DNA from: Janibacter cremeus
Lineage (GTDB): Bacteria; Actinomycetota; Actinomycetes; Actinomycetales; Dermatophilaceae
Length of the DNA stretch: 64,000 bases
Assembly (NCBI RefSeq): GCF_013409205.1
Contig: NZ_JACCAE010000001.1
Location: forward strand, 1,922,001 to 1,986,000
Direction of reading: 5' to 3'
The position numbers and the translations under genes are program-made. The notes below the pieces were generated by a model, which was given only the letters and a program-made list of their open reading frames with translations, made no database searches and had not been told where the DNA came from. Shown one piece after another: positions 57,013-64,000 of this stretch (positions are counted from its first letter, which is position 1; each line of letters opens with the position of its first letter).

Positions 57013-58287
57013 GTGAGCGACGCCCCCGAGGCCGGTGCATCGGTGCGGTGCACCGGCCTCGCTCGCATCATCGACCTCGGCCCGGACCAGTTCGCGCAGA
57101 TCTGGGGCGAGGAGCCCCGGCACGTCGCGGCCCGGGCGCTGCCGGGCCCCCTTCGGGACTCCTTGCCGGCGCCCGGACCCCGGGACAGCTCCTTCGCCGA
57201 CCTGTTCGGCCCCGATGACGTGGACGACCTGCTCTCCCGTCGGGGGCTGCGCACCCCCTTCCTGCGGGTGGCGCGAGATGGACTCACCCTGCCCGATGCC
57301 GACTTCACCCGTGGCGGTGGCGTCGGCGCGGCGATCACCGACCAGCTCGACGACACCGCCCTGCTGCGCCTCTTCGCGCAGGGACACTCCCTCGTCCTGC
57401 AGGGGCTGCACCGCACCCACCCGCCGTTGCTGGACTTCTCGCAGCAGCTCGCCGCGGACCTCGGGCACCCGGTCCAGGTCAACGCCTACGTCACGCCAGC
57501 GCAGAGCACCGGCTTCTCCGCGCACTACGACGTCCACGACGTCTTCGTCCTGCAGATCGCCGGGGAGAAGCGCTGGCGCCTGCACCCACCGGTGCTGACC
57601 CACCCCCTTCGCGACCAGCCGTGGCAGGGCCACGCGGAGGCCGTCGAGCAGGCCGCCTCGGCGCCGCCCCACCTCGAGGTCACCCTGCAGCCCGGCGACA
57701 CCCTCTACATCCCCCGAGGCTGGCTGCACTCCGCCACCGCGCTGGGCGGGGTGAGCACACACGTCACCGTGGGGGTGCACGTGTGGCACCGCGGGCACCT
57801 CGCCGAGGCCCTCCTCGACCGGGCACGAAGGGAGGTCCTCACCCACGAGGAGCAGCGCACGTCACTGCCCCCCGGGGTCGACGTCGGTGACGAGGACGCG
57901 ATCGGGGATGAGGTGGAGCAGGTGCGTACCGCGCTCCTGGAGGCTCTGGCCGACGTCGACGCGCAGCAGGTGGCCCACGCCCTGGCGGCCCGCCACCGAG
58001 CGGGTCAACGACCCGCACCGGTGCCCCCTGTGGCCACTGTGGCCGCTGCGGACGAGGCACTGGGCCACCGCCTGCGGCCGCGGCCGTACCTCGCGGCCCG
58101 GATCGAGCGTGTCGACGACGGGCACCTGCTCATCTCCCGGGCCGGCCGACTGCCGCTCGACCAGGAGGAGACACGCACGGTGGGCCGCTGGCTCGACGGC
58201 GAGAGCGTCGACCTCGATGACGGGCTCGCCCGCCGCCTGCTCCTGGCCGGGGTGGGGACCCTGCCGGGGCTGCAGGGCGAGGGTTAG
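57013..58287 (+). CDS. JmjC/cupin-type Fe(II)/2-oxoglutarate oxygenase
   Basis: 424 aa from GTG 57013, directly after the repeat-peptide stop. Similar in layout to ribosomal oxygenases (RoxA, MINA/NO66 type, cupin_4): a double-stranded beta helix with H171-x-D173 in [22 protein letters not shown] and the distal H239 in [11 protein letters not shown], which form the metal triad. The helical dimerisation and winged-helix-like C-terminus (about 270-420) follow. Such enzymes beta-hydroxylate His, Arg or Asp side chains of proteins. Since it adjoins a repeat peptide, its substrate may be the repeats. Ten bases before the Suc/Fer-type gene. Confidence 0.88.
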   Translation: MSDAPEAGASVRCTGLARIIDLGPDQFAQIWGEEPRHVAARALPGPLRDSLPAPGPRDSSFADLFGPDDVDDLLSRRGLRTPFLRVARDGLTLPDADFTRGGGVGAAITDQLDDTALLRLFAQGHSLVLQGLHRTHPPLLDFSQQLAADLGHPVQVNAYVTPAQSTGFSAHYDVHDVFVLQIAGEKRWRLHPPVLTHPLRDQPWQGHAEAVEQAASAPPHLEVTLQPGDTLYIPRGWLHSATALGGVSTHVTVGVHVWHRGHLAEALLDRARREVLTHEEQRTSLPPGVDVGDEDAIGDEVEQVRTALLEALADVDAQQVAHALAARHRAGQRPAPVPPVATVAAADEALGHRLRPRPYLAARIERVDDGHLLISRAGRLPLDQEETRTVGRWLDGESVDLDDGLARRLLLAGVGTLPGLQGEG

Positions 58288-58297
58288 GGTCGATCAC

Positions 58298-59188
58298 GTG
58301 AGCACTCCCGCAGACTCTCGCTTCCGGTGCTCGCTCGCCGCCCGCGAGCGGGGGGACGTGCCTGTCGGCACGGCGGTGCCGGCCCCTTACTGGTTCCTCG
58401 TCGGGCACCCCGGGCCGTGGCCGACGAAGGCCATCGACGCCGAGCCGCTGACCGAGGTTGCCGGCCGGTTGTCCCAGCAGCTGAACCGCTTCGGCGCCCG
58501 CCTGCAGCTGGTGCGCCGGCACGGACGGCTCGAGGGGCCGCTCGTCGAGTCGGAGGGGCTGCAGCCGGTCTTCCTCGTCGACGTGCGCCGAGGCCTCATC
58601 GGGCGCTCGACCTGGCGGACGCCGCAGGACCTCGTCGAGCTCGCCGGACGCTTCGACGACCTGCCCGACCCGAGCGAGGAGCCCCTTGCCCTGGTGTGCA
58701 CGCACGCCCGCAAGGACGTCTGCTGCGCCATCGAGGGGCGGGTCGTGGCTGCCGTGCTCGACGACGTCCTCCCCGGAGCCGTCTGGGAGACCACCCACCT
58801 GGGTGTCGACCGCTTCGCCGGAAACACGGCCCTGCTGCCCGAGGGCTCGATGTACGGGCAGCTCGACGGCGACATCGCCCCGCAGGTCGTCCTGGACCAC
58901 TTCGACGGGCGCGTCGACCTCGAGCGCTGGCGCGGCCGCAGCTGCTGGACGCCGGTCGCCCAGGTGGCGGTGCACGACGTGCTCGGCTCGGTGCCGGCCG
59001 CCCGGCTCGCGGACGTCGCCGAGCCCACCCAGACCGACCTCGGCTCGGGGACCTGGCGCGTGGACATCGACCTGGCCGGTTCGGTCCACAGCCGGCTGGT
59101 GACCCGCACGATGAGCGAGGCCCACGTCCTCACCTGCAGCGGGGCGCCAAAGCAGCAGGCGCTCTTCACGGTGACGATGCGCGCCTGA
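58298..59188 (+). CDS. Sucrase/ferredoxin-like (Suc_Fer) thioredoxin-fold Fe-S protein
   Basis: 296 aa from GTG 58298. The key motif LVCTHARKDVCCAIEGR (C134, C142, C143) with later WETTHLGVDRFAGNTALLPEG and a C-terminal Cys (LTCSGAPKQ) is characteristic of the Suc/Fer-like family, a thioredoxin-like [2Fe-2S] ferredoxin fold. The name sucrase is historic and misleading. Probably an electron carrier or redox partner. As the third gene of the repeat peptide-JmjC operon (10-base gap) it could keep the oxygenase iron reduced or act on the product. Confidence 0.85.
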   Translation: MSTPADSRFRCSLAARERGDVPVGTAVPAPYWFLVGHPGPWPTKAIDAEPLTEVAGRLSQQLNRFGARLQLVRRHGRLEGPLVESEGLQPVFLVDVRRGLIGRSTWRTPQDLVELAGRFDDLPDPSEEPLALVCTHARKDVCCAIEGRVVAAVLDDVLPGAVWETTHLGVDRFAGNTALLPEGSMYGQLDGDIAPQVVLDHFDGRVDLERWRGRSCWTPVAQVAVHDVLGSVPAARLADVAEPTQTDLGSGTWRVDIDLAGSVHSRLVTRTMSEAHVLTCSGAPKQQALFTVTMRA

Positions 59189-59279
59189 GGAGGGCGCCCC
59201 CTTCGCCCCACCCGGCCGGTCGCCCGCCTCGGGGACCCGAGAGCCGGGTGAGCGTCCGTCGCCGGTAGCCTGTGGTCTC

Positions 59280-60740
59280 ATGACCACGACGCAGCAGACG
59301 AGCGCCGCCGCAGACGACCACCTCGCCGACTGGGCTGACCGACAGGCCAAGGCCGAGGCCATGATCCCCCTGGTGGGACGCCTCTACCGGGAGAACGGCG
59401 TGGTCACCTCGATCCACGGCCGCACGCTCCTGGGCCAGTCGCCGACCGACATCCTCAAGGCCCACCGATTCACCCGTCGCGTGGACGTCGAGTTGACCGT
59501 GAGCGACACCCTCCCGGTGCTCCAGGCCCTGGCGACCCTCGACCTGGGTCCCGCGTCGGTCGACATCGCCCGCCTGCACCACCGCCGCCTCGAGACCGGC
59601 AGCGACGTCCCCCTCGAGGACTTCCTGCGCAGCGAGCTCGCCGACGTCATCAACCAGGGCGACGGGGACGCCCAGGGCACGACCGATGTCGTCCTCTACG
59701 GCTTCGGCCGGATCGGCCGGCTCCTGGCCCGCATCCTCATCGAGCACGCCGGCGCCGGGCACGGTCTGCGCCTGCGCGCCGTCGTCGTGCGCAAGGGCGC
59801 CGAGAACGATCTGCGCAAGCGTGCCGCCCTGCTGCGTCGCGACTCCGTGCACGGCTCCTTCGACGGCACGATCACCGTCGACGAGGAGAACAGCACGATC
59901 CTGGCCAACGGGACCCTGATCCAGGTCATCTACTCCAACGACCCGACCACCGTCGACTACACCCAGTACGGCATCAACGACGCGATCGTCGTCGACAACA
60001 CCGGCCGGTGGCGCGACGAGGAGGGCCTGTCGCAGCACCTGCAGTGCCCCGGCGTCTCGCGAGTGCTCCTCACGGCACCCGGCAAGGGCGGTGTCCCCAA
60101 CATCGTCACCGGCATCAACGACGCGATGATCGGCGACGAGGACCGCGTGGTCTCCGCCGCGTCGTGCACGACCAACGCGATCGTCCCGGCGCTGAAGGCG
60201 GTCAACGACGAGTACGGCATCGTCGGTGGGCACATCGAGACGGTCCACGCCTTCACCAACGACCAGAACCTCACCGACAACTTCCACAAGGGCGAGCGCC
60301 GCGGTCGCTCCGCCGCGCTGAACATGGTCCTCACCGAGACCGGGGCCGCCAAGGCCGTCGCCAAGGCGCTGCCCGAGCTCGAGGGCCTGCTCACCGGCAA
60401 CGCGATCCGCGTGCCCACCCCGAACGTCTCGATGGCCATCCTCAACCTCACGCTGAAGACGCCGGTCGAGGCCGACGCCCTCAACGACTATCTGCGGCAG
60501 ACCTCGCTGTACGGCGAGATGCACAAGCAGCTGGACTTCATCGACAGCCCCGAGGTCGTCTCCACCGACTTCGTCGGCAACCGCCACGCGGGCATCGTCG
60601 ACGGCCGGGCCACGATCACCGCGGGCGACCGCTGCATCCTCTACGTCTGGTACGACAACGAGTTCGGCTACTCCTGTCAGGTCGTGCGTGTCCTGGAGCA
60701 GATGGCCGAGGTCCACCCGCCGGTCTTCCCGCGCATCTGA
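59280..60740 (+). CDS. gap: Glyceraldehyde-3-phosphate dehydrogenase, long form
   Basis: 486 aa. The catalytic part has YGFGRIGRLLARIL near residue 139 (NAD(P) binding) and C296 in ASCTTNAIVP, with the usual HAFTNDQNLTDNFHKGERRGRSAA and YDNEFGYSCQV. The first 135 residues form an extra N-terminal region not present in glycolytic GAPDH (about 335 aa); comparable long-form enzymes exist in other actinobacteria (Corynebacterium GapB is one I recall). Such forms are often used for gluconeogenesis or with NADP. Start ATG 59280. Convergent with the metallophosphoesterase. Confidence 0.92.
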   Translation: MTTTQQTSAAADDHLADWADRQAKAEAMIPLVGRLYRENGVVTSIHGRTLLGQSPTDILKAHRFTRRVDVELTVSDTLPVLQALATLDLGPASVDIARLHHRRLETGSDVPLEDFLRSELADVINQGDGDAQGTTDVVLYGFGRIGRLLARILIEHAGAGHGLRLRAVVVRKGAENDLRKRAALLRRDSVHGSFDGTITVDEENSTILANGTLIQVIYSNDPTTVDYTQYGINDAIVVDNTGRWRDEEGLSQHLQCPGVSRVLLTAPGKGGVPNIVTGINDAMIGDEDRVVSAASCTTNAIVPALKAVNDEYGIVGGHIETVHAFTNDQNLTDNFHKGERRGRSAALNMVLTETGAAKAVAKALPELEGLLTGNAIRVPTPNVSMAILNLTLKTPVEADALNDYLRQTSLYGEMHKQLDFIDSPEVVSTDFVGNRHAGIVDGRATITAGDRCILYVWYDNEFGYSCQVVRVLEQMAEVHPPVFPRI

Positions 60741-60741
60741 T

Positions 60742-60760
60742 CACCCCGACGAAGGGGGTG
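60742..60760. terminator. Short hairpin between gap and metallophosphoesterase
   Basis: CACCCC (60742-60747) pairs with GGGGTG (60755-60760) around a loop that contains the CGAAG core, two bases after the gap stop. Confidence 0.4.
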
Positions 60761-60762
60761 GC

Positions 60763-62283
60763 TCACGGCCCCGGGAGCGGCTCCACCTCGACCGAGTCGC
60801 CACCACAGGTGCGCCCCTCCTGGGCCGGCTCGGCCACGCGGGCGGCGTTGATCACCGAGACCGAGTCGTACGTCGGCTGCCCCTCGATGACGGCGCGGTA
60901 CTCATAGCGGGTCAGCCGCCCTGCCTGGCACTCGTCGTCGAAGGTGAGCACGTCGAAGGCGCTGGGCTGTCCGAGGCGCTCGCCGTCGGTGTTCCAGGTG
61001 AAGCGCCGCAGGTTCCCGGCCCCGGTGAAGGTACCGACCTGGATCCGGTTGCCCTCCAGGTCGGCCACGTGCATGTGGCCGTTGATCCGCAGGCGTCCCG
61101 GTGCGTCCTCGAGGGCGTACGGGTTGTGCGCGATGGTCAGATCCGGTACCTGCCCGTCGCCGAGCGCCTCGATCCACGCGTCGCGCGCCTCCCGCTCCTT
61201 CTGGCGCATCTCCTCGCTGGCGGGGTGGCCGAACGTGCGTGGGTCGTTGAAGCCCGCGATCCGCAGGCCGCCGACGCTGACCTGCTGGTACTCGCCCGGC
61301 TCCGGCTCCACCAGGACCACGTTGTCGATCTCGGCCAGACCGTGGAGCAGGGCAGTGTCATCGGGGGAGGACGCATCGTGGTTGCCCCGGACGAAGACGT
61401 ACGGGACGCCCAGGGATGAGATGCCGTCGTAGAGGTTGGTCAGCCGCGCCTCGACGGCCTGGGAGAAGTTGATCAGGTCGCCGGTGTCGATGACGACGTC
61501 GATGTCCTGCTCCTGCACGATCGTGCGCATCAGGGAGTACTGGTTGGCCGCGTGGATGTCGGAGACGAGCAGCACCTTCAGGGCGCTCTCGTCGGAGATC
61601 TGGACCGGGGCGTACTCGGCCTGGACCGCGTTGGAGAGCGCCAGCAGGTTGCGCAGGTACGGAGCCGCCTGGTCGGTCCGATGGTTCACGTCACCGAAGA
61701 GGCTGCGATTGGCCACGGCCATCTCGAGCAACCCGGTCGAGTGCAGCGCCTCGAGCCGGTCGGGCGTATAGGTCCGCTGGGCGGCGACGCCGACCCCTGC
61801 GCACGTGACGGCCGTGACCAGGACGCTGCTGAGGACCGCACGGCGCCCGGGATGCCCACGGCGGTAGAGGCCGGCGCCGAGGATGACGATTCCCAGCCCG
61901 GCGACGGCACCGCCGAGGAAACGCAGCCCGAGCCCGATGGCCGCCTCGCGGATGAGGCGCTCCCGGTCGGCGTCGTCCAGGGCGAGCGTGGACAGCGCGA
62001 GGTTGCCGGACTTCACCAGTTCGGTGATCTCGGGCTTGATCCGCGGCTCGACGCGGATCCCCGGTGCGAGCCCGGAGAACTCCGCCGAGACACTGCCGAC
62101 GACCGTGTCACTGCCGATGGTCGAGTGCTGCCCCCACGAGGGCGACAGGCGCACGTCCGCGGCGTAGTAGTCGGTCTCCACAGGGACCGGCCACAGTGCC
62201 GTCACGGCCACTCCACCGGTGAGGCTTGCCGCCGCGACGAGCAGGGCTGCCGCGGCGGGACGAAGAGCTGCTGACCATCGCAC
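60763..62283 (-). CDS. Membrane-bound metallophosphoesterase
   Basis: 506 aa. An N-terminal helix (about 7-30), a domain of about 80 residues, two helices around 115-165, then a calcineurin-like phosphoesterase domain with LLVSDIHAANQ (D-x-H), VIDTGDLINFSQ (GD), VRGNHDASSP (GNHD), IAHNPYAL and NGHMHVADLEGNR (GHxH). All five metal-ligand blocks are present, so it is catalytically competent. The phosphoesterase domain is predicted outside the membrane. The substrate is unknown (phospholipid, nucleotide or polyprenyl phosphate are possible). A Cys-containing C-terminus follows. Confidence 0.88.
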   Translation of the reverse strand: MRWSAALRPAAAALLVAAASLTGGVAVTALWPVPVETDYYAADVRLSPSWGQHSTIGSDTVVGSVSAEFSGLAPGIRVEPRIKPEITELVKSGNLALSTLALDDADRERLIREAAIGLGLRFLGGAVAGLGIVILGAGLYRRGHPGRRAVLSSVLVTAVTCAGVGVAAQRTYTPDRLEALHSTGLLEMAVANRSLFGDVNHRTDQAAPYLRNLLALSNAVQAEYAPVQISDESALKVLLVSDIHAANQYSLMRTIVQEQDIDVVIDTGDLINFSQAVEARLTNLYDGISSLGVPYVFVRGNHDASSPDDTALLHGLAEIDNVVLVEPEPGEYQQVSVGGLRIAGFNDPRTFGHPASEEMRQKEREARDAWIEALGDGQVPDLTIAHNPYALEDAPGRLRINGHMHVADLEGNRIQVGTFTGAGNLRRFTWNTDGERLGQPSAFDVLTFDDECQAGRLTRYEYRAVIEGQPTYDSVSVINAARVAEPAQEGRTCGGDSVEVEPLPGP

Positions 62284-62354
62284 GGGGTCACTGTAGGTGG
62301 CGCACCTGCGGACCCCATTGCTACTGCTGAGTAATGAGGTCTAGGCTCCAGCGC

Positions 62355-64000
62355 ATGGATGCTGATGCCATTGTCGTGGGTCACGGGCTCGCCGGACTCG
62401 TTGCCGCTGCCGAGTTGACGGACGCGGGGCGCAGGGTCCTGCTCGTCGACCAGGAGAGCGAGGCCAACCTCGGCGCGCAGGCGCACTGGTCCTTCGGTGG
62501 GTTGTTCTTCGTCGACAGCCCCGAGCAGCGCCGGATGGGCATCAAGGACTCTGCCGACCTCGCGTACTCCGACTGGATGAACACAGCGGGCTTCGACCGC
62601 GATGAGGACCACTGGCCGCGCGAGTGGGCCAAGGCCTACCTCGACTTCGCCGGAGGCGAGAAGCGCGCCTGGCTCCACGGGCAGGGAATGCGCTGGTTCC
62701 CGATCGTCGGCTGGGCCGAGCGCGGCGACGGCTCCGCCCACGGCCACGGCAACTCCGTGCCCCGGTTCCACATCACGTGGGGCACGGGGCCGGGAGTGGT
62801 CGCCCCCTTCGCCCGCCGCGTGGAGGAGGCCCGTGACCGCGGGCTGGTCACCTACGCGCACCGCCACCGGGTGGACGAGCTGATCGTCGAAGGGGGCGTG
62901 GTCACCGGTATCCGCGGGGTCCACCTGGCCGAGGACCGGGCCGAGCGGGGAGTGGCGACCAACCGCGACCCGATGGGTGGCTTCGAGCTGCGCGCGCCCG
63001 TCGTCCTCGTCGCCTCCGGCGGCATCGGCGGCAACCACGACCTCGTCCGGGAGAACTGGCCCGAGCGCCTCGGCACCCCGCCGAAGCACATGGTCACCGG
63101 CGTCCCCGCCCACGTCGACGGGCGGATGATCGGCATCACCGAAGAGGCAGGAGGCCGCCTGATCAATCGCGACCGGATGTGGCACTACGTCGAGGGCATC
63201 CGCAACTGGGACTCGATCTGGCCCGGTCACGGCATCCGGATACTGCCCGGACCCAGCTCGATGTGGCTCGACGCGCAGGGCAACCGTCTGCCCGCGCCGC
63301 TGCTGCCCGGTTACGACACCCTCGGCACGCTCGCCCACCTGCGTGCGACCGGCCACGACCACAGCTGGTTCGTCACCAACCGCTCCGTCGCCGGCAAGGA
63401 GTTCGCGCTGTCGGGATCGGAGCAGAACGCCGACCTCACCGGCAAGGACATCCAGGGTGTCCTGCGCAAGCGCTCGCTGGCCGACGTCACCCCGTCGATG
63501 CAGGCCTTCCTCGACAAGGGTGCTGACTTCGTCCTCGCCGACACCGTCGAGGAGCTCGTGGCGAAGATGAACGGCCTTGTCGAGGAGGGCGAGCCGTCGC
63601 TCGACGTCGCGCACGTCAAGCGCCAGCTCGACGAGCGCGATGCCCAGCTCGACAACGGTTACGCCAAGGACGCCCAGATCGCGGCGATGCGCGTGGCCCG
63701 GTCCTACATCGGGGACAAGATCTCCAAGCGGGCCTACCCGCCGCACAAGCTGCAGGAGAAGAAGAAGGGTCCGCTCGTCGGCGTGAAGTTGCACATCCTC
63801 TCCCGCAAGACCCTTGGCGGCTTCGAGACCGACCTGTCCGGACGGGTCCTGGGCCACGACGGCGCCCCGATCGCCGGTCTGTACGCGGCGGGGGAGGCCT
63901 CCGGCTTCGGTGGCGGAGGCCTGCACGGTTACCGCGCCCTGGAGGGGACCTTCCTCGGTGGGTGCATCTTCTCCGGCCGGTCCGCAGGTCGGGCGATGGG
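62355..64000 (+). CDS. FAD-binding dehydrogenase (KstD/Rv1817-like), partial (3' end outside window)
   Basis: At least 548 codons from ATG 62355 with no stop to the end. N-terminal FAD motif AIVVGHGLAGLVAAAELTDAG, then GAQAHWSFGGLFFVDSPEQRRMG, typical of the FAD-dependent 2-family flavoproteins close to mycobacterial FAD-binding dehydrogenases of unknown substrate. Later GLYAAGEASGFGGGGLHGYRALEG forms the second FAD contact. It differs from the KstD-like protein at 37011 in sequence. Divergent from the metallophosphoesterase gene with 71 bases between. Confidence 0.85.
   Translation, partial: MDADAIVVGHGLAGLVAAAELTDAGRRVLLVDQESEANLGAQAHWSFGGLFFVDSPEQRRMGIKDSADLAYSDWMNTAGFDRDEDHWPREWAKAYLDFAGGEKRAWLHGQGMRWFPIVGWAERGDGSAHGHGNSVPRFHITWGTGPGVVAPFARRVEEARDRGLVTYAHRHRVDELIVEGGVVTGIRGVHLAEDRAERGVATNRDPMGGFELRAPVVLVASGGIGGNHDLVRENWPERLGTPPKHMVTGVPAHVDGRMIGITEEAGGRLINRDRMWHYVEGIRNWDSIWPGHGIRILPGPSSMWLDAQGNRLPAPLLPGYDTLGTLAHLRATGHDHSWFVTNRSVAGKEFALSGSEQNADLTGKDIQGVLRKRSLADVTPSMQAFLDKGADFVLADTVEELVAKMNGLVEEGEPSLDVAHVKRQLDERDAQLDNGYAKDAQIAAMRVARSYIGDKISKRAYPPHKLQEKKKGPLVGVKLHILSRKTLGGFETDLSGRVLGHDGAPIAGLYAAGEASGFGGGGLHGYRALEGTFLGGCIFSGRSAGRAM

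Noticed and set aside
56473..57846. A 457-codon minus-strand frame across the repeat peptide and JmjC gene
   Set aside because: Arises because the 27-bp repeat is open in several frames; the plus-strand frame has the ribosome site and synonymous variation.

Overview
This is high-GC (roughly 70% by eye) actinobacterial chromosome. Genes are densely packed, with many ATGA/GTGA start-stop overlaps, frequent GTG starts and GC-rich third positions. The mix (FprA-type reductase, HGxxPAAW protein, long-form GAPDH, pyruvate phosphate dikinase, CYP102-like P450, trans-acting enoyl reductase-like protein) suggests a Gram-positive soil or marine actinobacterium. My guess is Intrasporangiaceae/Janibacter-like; this is inference, and no marker gene fixes the taxon. 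I see no rRNA, tRNA, insertion sequence, phage or CRISPR array.

Layout. 1-5.5 kb: cut sterol-desaturase-type hydroxylase, membrane-anchored sulfite-oxidase-family enzyme, LOG-family phosphoribohydrolase, fumC, and two small proteins. 5.6-11.1 kb: polytopic acyltransferase-like protein, Tat-exported protein of unknown function, nucleosidase, amidohydrolase, secreted S1 protease. 11.3-18.9 kb: CBS/DUF294 nucleotidyltransferase-like protein coupled to a DEDDh exonuclease, the peroxide-defence pair ahpC-ahpF with its own promoter, cupin, YihY membrane protein, alpha/beta hydrolase. 19-22.3 kb: an overlapping pair of minus-strand genes, an ATP-grasp ligase-like enzyme and an unrecognised protein with a possible papain-like Cys/His/Asn set. 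22.4-26.5 kb: copper nitrite reductase fused to a membrane domain and an extra cupredoxin, with hemerythrin and DUF2249 genes, facing an HTH regulator across a short palindrome. 26.6-34.2 kb: catabolic block (Baeyer-Villiger-type monooxygenase, SDR, nitronate monooxygenase, aldo/keto reductase, acyl-CoA synthetase, P450). 34.3-43.4 kb: nadE, ketosteroid-dehydrogenase-like flavoprotein, DHA2 exporter, FprA, a frameshifted DUF1801 gene, LysR regulator with a divergent small His-rich ORF. 43.6-52.1 kb: ppdK, SRPBCC, GNAT, MFS, and an MMPL transporter behind a clear promoter/operator. 52.1-56.5 kb: a probable small RNA or leader, membrane protein, crotonase, double GNAT, saccharopine-dehydrogenase-like protein. 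56.6-59.2 kb: a peptide of 11 identical Gly/Asp/Ala repeats abutting a JmjC-type cupin oxygenase and a Suc/Fer-type Fe-S protein. 59.3-64 kb: long-form GAPDH, membrane metallophosphoesterase, FAD-binding dehydrogenase running off the end.

The most promising candidates for an undescribed system are the repeat-peptide/JmjC/ferredoxin operon (56617-59188) and the ATP-grasp/papain-like pair (18981-22284). A dispersed palindromic repeat (about 4755, 30137-30257, and inside a GNAT gene at 47361) and a strongly over-represented 9-mer, CGAAGGGGG, are the main sequence-level oddities. Many intergenic spaces carry long, near-perfect GC hairpins without a T-run, which I interpret as the terminators of this genome.
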